Assembly: GCF_000613945.1 (NCBI RefSeq)
Contig: NZ_BAJY01000021.1
Location: forward strand, 1-49,012
DNA length: 49,012 nt
From: Prevotella falsenii DSM 22864 = JCM 15124
Lineage (GTDB): Bacteria > Bacteroidota > Bacteroidia > Bacteroidales > Bacteroidaceae
Direction: 5' to 3'
Shown piece after piece: positions 1 through 8,460 of the stretch (its first letter is position 1; each line of letters starts with the position of its first letter). A model generated the notes under the pieces. The model made no database searches. It worked only from the letters and a program-made list of their open reading frames with translations, and was not told the DNA's origin. A program made the position numbers and the translations under genes.

Positions 1-1190
1 ATCGCCACGCGTCGTTGCAAAGATGTAGTGTTCGCCTCCATCGCGCAGTTTCAACCGCTTTTTAAGCTCGTCTACCCGCATCGGAAAGTTCCTCACGGCG
101 ATGTTTGCCTGCGTTATATCTGCCAAGCACGGCGCAATTCTTTCTTGTTCAGCGTGCAAACCTTTACGATTTGGAACTTTCTGCCGGGGAATTTGGGCAG
201 AAAGTCGGGCGAAACAAACAAGTGGGAATTGTGCCCTAACGCTGCTACACCGTATGTTTCGCTCAGTTGAGCAAAGCAACCCGCTTTCATTATCGAAGCG
301 TTCGGCTCGTAAAGATAAGGCGGAAGAATGGCGTTTCTGTCGAGAATGCGCTGTTGGGGCGTGTTTTCTTTCTCACCGTAAGTACCTTCTTCATAGCTGA
401 AAACATCGTTGTCGTTTACGCAAAACACCTTAACCGCATTGTCTTCATTTCCGTTTCCCGTTTTGTTTCTGTCGGTAAGTACCAGCAAAAGCTCTTTGCA
501 CTCGTTTCCAACCGACACGATGTGCACCTCTGTAACGTATTTCAGTTGCGCAACGGCACGATGCCAGTCTAACATAGGCGAAAGTTTCAGCACCACGAAA
601 TGGCTCTTTTCCACCATTTCACCGCACATTTCCAACACGTTGGGCTCGCAATCTTCCATCGAAACCACCTTGCCCCCATTGCCGTTGCGGCGTGCCGGGT
701 CTAAGAAAAGAACCGAAATGCTGTCTAACTGCTGTAAAACTTCGATGAAATCGCCGTTTTTCGTAGTGATATTGTTTAATCCCAAACACTTGAAATTTTG
801 TGTTGCAATGTTGTAAAGTTGCTCGTTTCGTTCTACATAGAGTGCCTTCTTGAAAGGTTTCGATATATACGAGAAGTCTACACCGAAGCCTCCTGTAAGG
901 TCTGCAAAAGAAGGTTCGCTCTCCGTTGGAAGCTCTTTCAGCAGGCGAACGGCAATTTTCTGCTTATACAAAGCAGTTTGTTCGCTCGAACATTGTTCCA
1001 TATTCAGATGTGGCGGATATACCATACCCTCCGTATTCGCCCATGCTGGCAATTTCGTTCGTGCCAATTGCCGCCCTCTTATTTGGTCGAGTGCGTAGGG
1101 CAAGTCCACCTTTGGAAAGCGTTTTGCTAAGAGTGCGAGCGTTCTAACATCGTCGTTAGCGTGCTGTCGGATAAATTCTGAAGTTTCCAA
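1..1190 (-). CDS. THUMP-like class I SAM methyltransferase, 3' end outside window, frame break
   Basis: Probable SAM-dependent RNA or nucleic-acid methyltransferase of the Bacteroidota family annotated as THUMP-like domain protein. Visible: motif I as DLTGGFGVD near residues 97-105, motif IV-like LFLDPARRN near 161-169, and a C-terminal ferredoxin-like region. The open frame runs from 1190 and stops at 114 after RRAWQI. The next frame on the same strand, from about 125 down to base 1, continues with QANIAVRNFP, VDELKKRLKL and GGEHYIFATT, which is how the family normally ends. One base is therefore missing near 120-126, and the true C-terminus lies beyond the left edge. It precedes nothing visible downstream and follows the VanX-like gene by 27 bp, so the two may be cotranscribed. 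The substrate is unknown. Family call is good; the frame break is most simply a sequencing error. Confidence 0.8.
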
Positions 1191-1217
1191 GTGCTGTGTA
1201 TAATGTTGTAGGAAAAG

Positions 1218-1985
1218 TTATTTCACCACCTTTAGATGTGCTTTTGCCCAAGCACGGGTGCAGAGATTAAAATGCCACCACTCTGTTCTCAATGGTTGAA
1301 AACCGGCCGTTTTCATTACACGGCGCAGCAATTGTCGGTTCTCAATACTTTCTTTCGTAAGTATTCCTTTTGCCAACAGCTGCTGTTCCTTGTCGATATG
1401 GCTCTCGTAGCCCAAGTGGTCTACCTTCACACCCATCGGAAGGGTATCTATCCTACAAGGTGTTGCACCGTCGCGCCATCGTTTTTCGCTCCACGATGCT
1501 TTGCAAAGGCTGATGTCTACTGCCATTCCGTAGTTGTGCATACCCCCTCCGTTGGCAGGGTTCGATACGTAAAAGCTGTGGTCGGTATGCTTTACGGCGT
1601 CCCACATCGTTTGTTGCACGCTCATCGGGCGTGTTGCATCGAAGACGATGAGGCTTAAATCGGGGCGAAGTCGCTTTAGTTCGGCTTGTGCCTTCTTCAA
1701 GGCTGCGGCGCATTGGGGCAATGCGTAGGCTTCGCGCAGGTTGGTATAAAGCTGTTTTTGGCAGAAGTTGTCGGTTCGTGCATACATCAAAGCCACCTTT
1801 ATAGTGGGGTCTACGCTCTTTATATCCACCAATCCTTGCTTTTCCATATACTGTGCCGTTGCCGACTTTCCCGATTGCTTGCCGGCTACCTGCGTCGGTT
1901 TTTTGCCATTTCTATCTTGCAAATTCAGCACTGCAAAGCTCGAAACAACAAGCCAAAGTGCTAAAAATATCCATTCTTTCTTCAT
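1218..1985 (-). CDS. M15/VanX-like D-alanyl-D-alanine dipeptidase
   Basis: 255-residue zinc peptidase of the M15D (VanX/DdpX) type, expected to cleave D-Ala-D-Ala outside the inner membrane. Metal and catalytic motifs are visible: MHNYGMAVD (His and Asp ligands) in the middle and EWWHFN near the C-terminus (Glu base and His ligand). An N-terminal hydrophobic stretch (EWIFLALWLVVSSFAVL) follows KK and should act as signal or anchor. The start at 1985 (MKKEWIF) is preferred over an upstream ATG at 2009, because the signal begins there and the likely promoter box (CAAAGTTA on the plus strand, 2007-2014, TAACTTTG when read on the minus strand) overlaps the longer version. No vanH, vanA or vanRS neighbours occur, so peptidoglycan dipeptide scavenging is likelier than glycopeptide resistance. 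Confidence 0.85.
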   Translation of the reverse strand: MKKEWIFLALWLVVSSFAVLNLQDRNGKKPTQVAGKQSGKSATAQYMEKQGLVDIKSVDPTIKVALMYARTDNFCQKQLYTNLREAYALPQCAAALKKAQAELKRLRPDLSLIVFDATRPMSVQQTMWDAVKHTDHSFYVSNPANGGGMHNYGMAVDISLCKASWSEKRWRDGATPCRIDTLPMGVKVDHLGYESHIDKEQQLLAKGILTKESIENRQLLRRVMKTAGFQPLRTEWWHFNLCTRAWAKAHLKVVK

Positions 1986-2128
1986 CACAGTGTGTTTATT
2001 TCTACACAAAGTTACAACATTATCTTGTCAATGGCGAACTTATTGTGCGGAAAATAGCATACCGCCCATACTCTTTCTGCTTGTCCAAAGGCTGTTGCAC
2101 CTACCGAAACAGTTTGTTTGCCAAATTA

Positions 2129-2216
2129 TTTACGTGTAGAAAAATATTTATTTACACGTAAAGAAATATTTACTTACATGTAGAAAAAGAATTATTTACA
2201 TGTAAGTAATTTACCG
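2129..2216. repeat. Four-unit tandem array, exact 22-bp period
   Basis: Unit heads start at 2129, 2151, 2173 and 2195: TTTACGTGTA, TTTACACGTA, CTTACATGTA and TTTACATGTA, each followed by an A/T-rich 12-base tail (type GAAAAATATTTA). Each head is a near-palindrome of TTACATGTAA type. The array lies in the 369-bp gap between the divergent VanX-like gene and the TlpA-like lipoprotein, about 95 bp upstream of the promoter of the latter. The exact two-turn spacing would put all heads on one DNA face, which suggests a multimeric protein site (inference). No fifth unit is seen on either side. Confidence 0.8.
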
Positions 2217-2296
2217 ATGTGCTGTTTTTGTTTCATAAAAGTAATATGGAAAAAGGTAAACGGTGCAGCCGGCGGACGACAAATTTCATACTTTCA

Positions 2297-2329
2297 TTTT
2301 GGTATTTTTCATTAAAAGGATTACCTTTG
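2297..2329 (+). promoter_or_regulatory. Bacteroidota-type promoter of the TlpA-like lipoprotein
   Basis: TTTTG at 2297-2301, then 20 bases, then TACCTTTG at 2322-2329. This fits the known Bacteroidota consensus (TTG, 19-21, TAnnTTTG). Transcription would begin near 2335, about 20 bases before the inferred start codon at 2355. Confidence 0.75.
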
Positions 2330-2354
2330 CACGTATAAATCATACTTTTACGTA

Positions 2355-3508
2355 ATGAAAATGTATTTAAAAGAATAGTTGCAGGCGGTTTCCTTGTAGG
2401 AATGACAGCTCTGATTAGCGGTTGTGCCGGCGAAAAATTTCACGTTGAAGGAACGATAGGTAATGCCCAAGACTCTGTGCTTTACTTTGAGCACAACGGT
2501 TTGACAGGTTTTACCACCGTAGATTCGGTGAAGCTCGACGAGAAAGGTGCGTTCTCATTTGCCGGCGACAAGATAGACAACCCCGAATTTTACCGTTTGC
2601 GCATTGCCGGACAGATTATAAATATCGCCATCGACTCTACCGAAACGGTGAAAGTAACTGCAAAGTACCCACAAATGGCAACCGAATACGATGTCAATGG
2701 GTCGTATGAGAACGAGAAAATAAAGGAATTGGCTCTGAAACAAATCAACTTGCAAGCCCAGTGTCAGGCACTTTACAGCCACCAACCCGAAGTTGCCGAC
2801 TCGGTTGTAGAGGTGCTTGTGCAAACTTACAAGGAAGATGTAGCCCGCAACTACATTTATAAAGAACCGATGAAGGCGTACAGCTATTTTGCACTCTTTC
2901 AGTTTATTGTCGTAAACAACGAGGCGCGCCTTATCTTCAACCCTGCTAAAGACCCCAAGGACAATAAGGTTTTCGGTGCAGTAGCTACGAGTTGGGACTC
3001 CTTCTATCCTCATTCGGAACGCGGACAGAACCTGCACAACATTACGATTAAGAGTATGCGCGACGACCGCATCGCATCTGCCAATAAGCAACAGGTGGAG
3101 ATTAGAGCCGAAGAAACGGGCGTAATAGACTTGCCTTTGCGCGATAACAGAGGGAAAATGCACCATCTTACCGACCTGAAAGGAAAGGTAGTGTTGCTTA
3201 ATTTCCACGTTTTCTCGCTCCCGGAATCGCCCGAATACATCATGAAGATGCGCGAACTATACGATACATACCACGCAAGAGGATTGGAAATCTATATGGT
3301 TTCTCTCGATGAAAACGCGCATTTCTGGAAGGAAAGCGTTGCAAGTCTGCCTTGGATTAACGTTTACGACGACACGGGCATTAGCGAAGCCTACACCGGT
3401 GCTGCCACTGCGACACCTATTATCTATCTTATCGACCGCAACAACATAGTTGTGAAGAACCCTGCGCAGATTAAAAATCTGCCCAAAGAGATAGAAGCGT
3501 TGTTGTAA
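2355..3508 (+). CDS. DUF4369/TlpA-like thioredoxin-fold lipoprotein, frame break near the start
   Basis: Cell-envelope lipoprotein with an N-terminal DUF4369-type beta domain and a C-terminal thioredoxin-like domain (from about KGKVVLLNFHVF onward). The open frame starts at 2402, but the in-frame codons just upstream encode FKRIVAGGFLVG, and together with MTALISGC they form a complete lipoprotein signal (lipobox LISGC). An ATG at 2355 enters this frame if one A is missing from the run at 2358-2361, which gives MKNVFKRIV. I therefore start at 2355. The thioredoxin domain lacks the CxxC pair: the expected position reads FHVFSLPES. It can hardly be a disulfide reductase; many Bacteroidales paralogues share this loss. 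Function is unknown. It is preceded by its own promoter and a 22-bp repeat array, and ends at a strong hairpin. Confidence 0.8.
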
Positions 3509-3533
3509 AACGGTATTGACACGTTATAAACGG

Positions 3534-3572
3534 CGAGCCGCTGTTCCCACATTGTGCAGGAACAGCGGCTCG
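3534..3572. terminator. Perfect 14-bp hairpin between convergent genes
   Basis: CGAGCCGCTGTTCC at 3534-3547 pairs perfectly with GGAACAGCGGCTCG at 3559-3572 across an 11-base loop, followed by TTTCGTATTT. It sits between the convergent TlpA-like gene and the phosphodiesterase gene, so it probably terminates transcription from the left, perhaps from both sides. Confidence 0.8.
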
Positions 3573-3608
3573 TTTCGTATTTGTAACGATGGAACAGTGG
3601 GGATTTCG

Positions 3609-4148
3609 TTACAGCGTATATTGCTTCAGCACCGCTCCTTCCATATCGTAGGCAGTGAAAGTGCCCTGCTCGTAGGTCATAAATGTTGCCACATTGCCTC
3701 CCTTGGGAAAAGTAATGGAGCCGGTGTTGCAAATGAGTGTACCCGCTTGCGGTGTAATTTCCCACAGGTGTGTATGCCCGTAGACCACGGCATCGAACCG
3801 ACCTTGCGGCATCTTCTCCTTATTATATACGTGTCCGTGCGTAAGAAACAACTTCCTGCCTTCGTCTACCAATAGCAGGTAATCGCCAAGAATAGGGAAG
3901 TTGAGCAACATTTGGTCTACCTCGCCATCGCAGTTTCCGCGAATTGCCACAATGTCTTTGGCACGCGCATTCAGCAGTTCTACAATGCCTTTGGGGTCGA
4001 GTCCCTCCGGAAGAGAGTTGCGTGGACCGTAGTTTAATATATCGCCCAATATGCAAAGCATATCGCAATGCTGCTCGTCGTAGAACTTCAACACCTTTTC
4101 CAAGGCAGGGCGGCAGCCGTGAATATCTGACACCAATAAATATTTCAT
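3609..4148 (-). CDS. yfcE: YfcE-type metallophosphodiesterase
   Basis: 179-residue calcineurin-like phosphoesterase of the YfcE/MJ0936 family. All metal motifs are present in order: SDIHG at residues 7-11, GDILNYG near 35-41, GNCDGE near 71-76, LTHGH near 102 and GHTH near 124. E. coli YfcE hydrolyses phosphodiesters in vitro; the cellular substrate is unknown. Length is normal for the family. A CAAAGATA box (4166-4173, TATCTTTG on the minus strand) lies 18 bp before the ATG and could be its -7 element, though no clear -33 is seen. The gene is divergent from the TPR gene and convergent with the lipoprotein gene. Confidence 0.85.
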   Translation of the reverse strand: MKYLLVSDIHGCRPALEKVLKFYDEQHCDMLCILGDILNYGPRNSLPEGLDPKGIVELLNARAKDIVAIRGNCDGEVDQMLLNFPILGDYLLLVDEGRKLFLTHGHVYNKEKMPQGRFDAVVYGHTHLWEITPQAGTLICNTGSITFPKGGNVATFMTYEQGTFTAYDMEGAVLKQYTL

Positions 4149-4212
4149 ACTATTACTTTTTCCGACAAAGATACTATCTTTAATTCATAATTTCAGTTTT
4201 TTATGCTTGGAA

Positions 4213-4244
4213 TTGTGTTTCGTAAATATTTTTTGTTATCTTTG
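4213..4244 (+). promoter_or_regulatory. Promoter of the TPR gene
   Basis: TTG at 4213-4215, 21 bases, TATCTTTG at 4237-4244. Transcription should begin near 4250. A purine-rich AAAGGAG at 4267-4273 then lies 7 bases before the ATG at 4280, and this decides the start: the longer frame from GTG 4244 would begin upstream of the transcript. Confidence 0.7.
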
Positions 4245-4279
4245 TGATATATAAACATCAGACGGAAAGGAGCGATACT

Positions 4280-5224
4280 ATGGAAGTGAAAGACGTATTT
4301 GAACTGAGAAAGCAAGGTAAAATAGAGGAAGCGTACAACGCTATCCGCCCTATGTATGCGGCACACAAGGGGCATTACACCACGATGGCTATGTTTTGGG
4401 TGGGTGTAGACGTAATGCGGCTGCGCTATCAGCAACGCCGATTGGAAGAAGCATATAAGATATTTCAGAGTTTATTGCGCCTTTATCCGACCATGGACGA
4501 CAGTAGTTTGCGCGGACAGGCTACGATGCTGCGCGCCGCCATGTTTGTTTTCGACCATAGTACCACCTTTTCCATTCTCGATTTCATAACCGAATGGGGC
4601 ATAGAAAAGCTGACGGACGACGATTGGTTGATGACACAGAGCAACGGGCACCCCGTTCAGTCGTTGGGAATGCGTATTGTCGGCAAGGTGTTTAAGGAAG
4701 TTGAGGGAAACCCTACGGTAGAAATGGCACTGAAGGCTGCCCCCATTCTTGCCGAATCGTTGAAGCACAGTCCTTACAATCCTAACAATCAACGCTACAA
4801 AGCAACGATTTACACCATCATGGGGAAGCGCGACAAAGCGATAAACATATATCGGCATTTGCTGAGAAACCACCGCCGGCCGTACCTTTATCAGAAATTG
4901 GCAGAACTGATAACCGACAAACAGCTTAAAATAGCTTTGCTGACGCGCGCCATTTCTACACAACGAGAAGAGAAATTCCGACAACGGCTGCGCTTTACGC
5001 TCGCTAACCTACTGTTCAACCATGACAAACCGCATGCAAAATATGAATTGGAGAAGTGTATTGCTGCACGTAAAGCTGCCAAATACTCGATTACTTGGGA
5101 GATGCAAAACCTTATTGCCAGCTTGGAAGAGGTGGTTGCTGCGAGCGAAATAGACCAAAAAGCCTTTTACAGAGAGCAGGCAGCGGTGGTAGAAAAGTAT
5201 GTGCAGACGGTTGGAATGCCTTAG
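4280..5224 (+). CDS. TPR-repeat cytoplasmic protein
   Basis: 314-residue soluble helical protein without signal peptide. Helix-pair segments such as VFELRKQGKIEEAYNAI, RRLEEAYKIFQSLLRLYP and IMGKRDKAINIYRHLLR have the TPR spacing of small and aromatic residues. I recognise it as a Bacteroidales tetratricopeptide protein, but not its exact function; a scaffold role is inference from the fold. Start chosen at the ATG with a good ribosome-binding site rather than GTG 4244. It is monocistronic: its own promoter lies upstream and the convergent dprA follows after 42 bp. Confidence 0.7.
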   Translation: MEVKDVFELRKQGKIEEAYNAIRPMYAAHKGHYTTMAMFWVGVDVMRLRYQQRRLEEAYKIFQSLLRLYPTMDDSSLRGQATMLRAAMFVFDHSTTFSILDFITEWGIEKLTDDDWLMTQSNGHPVQSLGMRIVGKVFKEVEGNPTVEMALKAAPILAESLKHSPYNPNNQRYKATIYTIMGKRDKAINIYRHLLRNHRRPYLYQKLAELITDKQLKIALLTRAISTQREEKFRQRLRFTLANLLFNHDKPHAKYELEKCIAARKAAKYSITWEMQNLIASLEEVVAASEIDQKAFYREQAAVVEKYVQTVGMP

Positions 5225-5266
5225 CTTGAAGTACGTTATGTGGCATTCAACCCCGTAAAATCGACT

Positions 5267-6397
5267 TTAACAGTCTAATAAATGGTAGTAACCGCCGGCC
5301 ATTGTCTTTATTATTCCCTTCATTTCCAATTCGAAAAGCAAAGCCATAAGGCGCGCCATTGGCAAATTAGCTTGTACCGAAAGCATGTTGATTTGTAGGT
5401 CGTTTTGCTTTTGCAGTGCATTTACAATCGCCTTTTCGTCGTCGCTAAGGTCGGGAAACAGCGAGCGTTCGATGCCCTGTTGTTGTGCTTTTTCGAGCTT
5501 TATGTCGTTGTCCCAGTTCATCGCCTTTGCCAAATCGTAAGCCGAAGTAATGAGACTGGCACCGTTGTCGCGAATTAAGTTGTTGCAACCTTCGCTGTAT
5601 TCCGCGCCGATAGCACCGGGAAAGGCAAACACATCTCTGCTATAACTACGTGCTATGCTACATGTGATAAGTCCTCCGCCCTTGTTTGCCGATTCGATAA
5701 GCAAGGTTGCGTCCGCACAGCCTGCCACTATGCGGTTGCGTTGCACAAAGTTCTTGGGCACAGGTTGCGTCTTTGTGGTGTATTCGGTAATAATTCCGCC
5801 CCTTTTTTGGCACATTTCCTTTGCCGTTTCGGTGTGCATTCGGGGATAAACAGTGTCTAATCCGTGCGCCACAACACCTACCGTGTCCAACCCATTGGCA
5901 AGGCTTTCGCGGTGCGCACAGATGTCTACGCCATACGCCAAGCCGCTGAATACGAGCACATCGGGGCAAACAGACTTCAGTTCGCGTATGAAAACACGAA
6001 TCAAATCGCGTCCGTACCGGGTGCAGTTGCGTGTTCCTATAATGTTCAGTGTGCGCTGTTTGTTCAGGTTGGCGTTGCCACGCTTGTATAAAACCAACGG
6101 TGCGTCAGCACATTCGCGCATGCGTTGCGGATAGTTTTCGTCGTTGAAGCAAAGCACCTCTATACCATGCTGCTCGTCGTATTGCAGTTCGCACTCGGCA
6201 AAAGGCAGCATATCGTTTAGGTTCTTCAGTCCTTCTACAAGGTGTTTCGAGGCATCGGGCAGTATGTCGCGTATGTTGTTCCGATGCTCATAGACAGCCG
6301 TTGCCGACCCGGTCTTTTGGTAAAGTTCGAGCAAGGCGGGCAGATTGAACCCACTTGTACGTGTTAATGCAATGGCATAGAGGTGTTCTTGCTTCAT
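5267..6397 (-). CDS. dprA: DNA-processing protein DprA (Smf)
   Basis: 376-residue DprA, the loader of RecA onto incoming single-stranded DNA in natural transformation. The Rossmann-like core shows the family motifs: IGTRNCTRYGRD near 120-131, FSGLAYGVDICAH near 149-161, and NRIVAGCADATLLIES near 222-237, followed by a GGGLIT loop. The C-terminal 80 residues form a winged-helix-like domain ending GGYYHLLDC. It lies 29 bp downstream of the thioesterase in a tight minus-strand cluster (DUF2851, thioesterase, dprA), so it is probably cotranscribed. Length is normal. Confidence 0.93.
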   Translation of the reverse strand: MKQEHLYAIALTRTSGFNLPALLELYQKTGSATAVYEHRNNIRDILPDASKHLVEGLKNLNDMLPFAECELQYDEQHGIEVLCFNDENYPQRMRECADAPLVLYKRGNANLNKQRTLNIIGTRNCTRYGRDLIRVFIRELKSVCPDVLVFSGLAYGVDICAHRESLANGLDTVGVVAHGLDTVYPRMHTETAKEMCQKRGGIITEYTTKTQPVPKNFVQRNRIVAGCADATLLIESANKGGGLITCSIARSYSRDVFAFPGAIGAEYSEGCNNLIRDNGASLITSAYDLAKAMNWDNDIKLEKAQQQGIERSLFPDLSDDEKAIVNALQKQNDLQINMLSVQANLPMARLMALLFELEMKGIIKTMAGGYYHLLDC

Positions 6398-6426
6398 CGT
6401 TTCTGTTTGTTTTTATTCTCGCTGTT

Positions 6427-6846
6427 TTATTCTTGTTTCAGGAAAGGAGCGAAAGCCTCATCGTATTCCTTGCTTTCGCCGAGCTTTCCATTGGTCAGTA
6501 TAACGAGCGTTACATCGGCATGAAAGCACAATCGTTCGTCGCTTGCACGGTAAAGGTCCTGTGTAAATATGTAGCGAATGCCTTCTTTCTTCATTGCCAA
6601 TCGAGATATAAATTCGTCGTCGCATGCCAATGGCGTCTTGTATTCCAAGCTCATGCGCGCCACAACAGGGTCTATGCCCTTTTCGTGCAGCTTTGAAAAG
6701 CTGATGCCAAGCGACTGAATAAAGCGGTGGCGTGTATGTTCTGTGTAGTGCAGATAGTGTGCGTTGTTCACAATACCTTGTATGTCGCACTCGTAGTCGC
6801 GTACTTCCATTCTGGTTTCGTAGATGTAATTAGTGTTTTTTTTCAT
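6427..6846 (-). CDS. Acyl-CoA thioesterase, 4HBT hot-dog family
   Basis: 139-residue single hot-dog-fold protein. The N-terminal motif DYECDIQGIVNNAHYLHY (from residue 17) matches the 4-hydroxybenzoyl-CoA thioesterase/YbgC group, with the catalytic Asp in the segment before GIVNN. It should hydrolyse acyl-CoA or acyl-ACP thioesters in the cytoplasm; chain-length preference cannot be read. Its ATG overlaps the TGA of the preceding DUF2851 gene (ATGA), indicating translational coupling. Confidence 0.85.
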   Translation of the reverse strand: MKKNTNYIYETRMEVRDYECDIQGIVNNAHYLHYTEHTRHRFIQSLGISFSKLHEKGIDPVVARMSLEYKTPLACDDEFISRLAMKKEGIRYIFTQDLYRASDERLCFHADVTLVILTNGKLGESKEYDEAFAPFLKQE

Positions 6847-8153
6847 TGTTCTTGTTTCTTTTGTTTTAAGTATTCATATCCTATTCTGCACCGTAAACAC
6901 TCCTTACGGTCGCAATAATCTTTTTTCAATTGTATCAATGCCTGCGAATCGCCGCCGTTTTCCACTTTCAGACCCACCTCTTCCCACATTCTTACAATAT
7001 GGTTTTTCTCGGCTTTCAAGGCTTCCAAGAATGCGAAAGCGCGGTCGCAGAGCTTTTCAGACATCTTGTATCTGCCGTAAGCAAACAAGATGGGCACGAC
7101 GGTATTGATGATAATGAGTTCTATTGACGCTTTCGACAGGTTCTTCTTCGACTGCCTGCTGTCGTTGCCACCGAAGGTATAATGCGTTTCCCAATAGGGT
7201 GTTACCTGTGTTTGCAGCAGTTCCGTAACTTCTTTTATAGTGGTGCAATCTATCAGTTCTGCCAGTCCTGACCGTCGGTTGTAATAGAGTTGTGCAAGCT
7301 GTGCAATGCGAATGTAGGGAAAGTTCTGCGGTCGCAACCTTAGAAATCGCCATTGTTGAGCATCTATCGGTGTGAGAGAGAACTTGTGTGCCAAGTATTT
7401 GTATTCGCTTTGCAACCGCCGGAAGTATGCATCGGCTATAACTTTTTCGTGGTGTTGCTTAGGTAACGCATCGGCTTGAAGCAGCCCTGCCTGTCCCATA
7501 AATATCGCTTCTACCTGAAACAAGTCGTCGCGATGATGGTCTACGGCGTGAAACGGAATCGATTTTGCCCATTGCTCGAAGGCGTCGCCGTTTATTCCGA
7601 ACCCGAAGTTGCGTGCCAACGACACGAAGTAGGTGGCTTCCCAATTGCCATTGCAAGCCTTCAGACGTTCTGAAATGGCAGTTGTGCGTTGTTCCAACCG
7701 CTCGGTTTGCAATGCGCTCAGCCAAGAATGAACCGTCAGCCTTGATAGTTCGGGAACTATTTTATAGCAGGGCGGATAAGCATCGGCATCGAGCAACTCT
7801 TTGTAGTTCAGCTTTACAGCTTGCGGAACGGGTAGCACAAGTTGTGGCGGAACATCGCCGTTTTGTTTCCTTACCGTAGTGTCCGCCTGTTCCACAACGT
7901 GCAAAACAACGTTATTGTAGTGCGCATCGGTGTCGTGTCTGTGTGTAAACCAGTCGGAAGCCTTATCGTGTATCTCCACATTGCCCACCCACAGCGTACC
8001 GTCTATCTTTACTTTGGCGTTGAAGAAGTCGGGTCCTGCATTGCTGTTGGGCAATCCGACGTCTATCACTTCTACCGATTGATTGTCGGTAGTAACGAGT
8101 TGTGCGAGCGGAAATAGTCTGTGTTTCCAAACATAGTGGATAAGTTTTTCCAT
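6843..8153 (-). CDS. DUF2851 family protein
   Basis: 436 residues when started at 8153 (MEKLIHYVWKHRLFP), the usual N-terminus of this Bacteroidota family. The frame is open to 8258, but the extra 35 residues (MKKLPPFSFY...) are atypical and would overlap the likely promoter box at 8176-8183 (CAAAAATA, TATTTTTG on the minus strand). The N-terminal part (VEVIDVGLPNSNAGPDFFNAKVKIDG, quoted in pieces: NAGPDFFNA, VGNVEIHDKASDW, VVLHVV) resembles a nuclease-like core, but the function is not established. The C-terminus contains a Cys-rich stretch CDRKECLRCRIG. It heads the DUF2851, thioesterase, dprA operon. Confidence 0.85.
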   Translation of the reverse strand: MEKLIHYVWKHRLFPLAQLVTTDNQSVEVIDVGLPNSNAGPDFFNAKVKIDGTLWVGNVEIHDKASDWFTHRHDTDAHYNNVVLHVVEQADTTVRKQNGDVPPQLVLPVPQAVKLNYKELLDADAYPPCYKIVPELSRLTVHSWLSALQTERLEQRTTAISERLKACNGNWEATYFVSLARNFGFGINGDAFEQWAKSIPFHAVDHHRDDLFQVEAIFMGQAGLLQADALPKQHHEKVIADAYFRRLQSEYKYLAHKFSLTPIDAQQWRFLRLRPQNFPYIRIAQLAQLYYNRRSGLAELIDCTTIKEVTELLQTQVTPYWETHYTFGGNDSRQSKKNLSKASIELIIINTVVPILFAYGRYKMSEKLCDRAFAFLEALKAEKNHIVRMWEEVGLKVENGGDSQALIQLKKDYCDRKECLRCRIGYEYLKQKKQEQ

Positions 8154-8335
8154 AGTCGGTAATGCTTTGCGAGGACAAAAATACAAAAAATAGTCCGAAA
8201 AATGAAGAAGTTTCATCGTTTTTCCATTATAAAAGGAAAACGGAGGTAGCTTTTTCATCTGTTTTCGCTTATTGGAAAGAGGGGCGTTGTGTGCTCTTAC
8301 GAACCTTATGGAATAGGCAGAAAGAAAGCAATAAA

Positions 8336-8460
8336 GGCGTAAACATTTTTAGCAAGCACAGCTATCGTATAGCTACCTCATCGTCAAAGCATTATAAAAC
8401 CTATTGTTTGACGTTCCGAAAGCGCAATTATTATTTTTTTATGGAATTGTCTTCACAAAG
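8336..8460 (+). repeat. Copy F of the 189-bp element family, one-unit form
   Basis: Left part (GTAAACATTTTTAGC...) and right part (ending TCTTCACAAAG) align with the ends of the full copies at 26936, 38458 and 41401, but the core holds only one 15-mer (AAAACCTATTGTTTG), giving about 125 bp. The right end overlaps the last codons of ybeY on the opposite strand. It fills most of the gap between ybeY and the DUF2851 gene; nothing else is seen from 8184 to 8335. Confidence 0.7.

Noticed and set aside
1218..1985. Glycopeptide-resistance gene
   Set aside because: Only a VanX-like dipeptidase is present; no vanH, ligase or regulators nearby.
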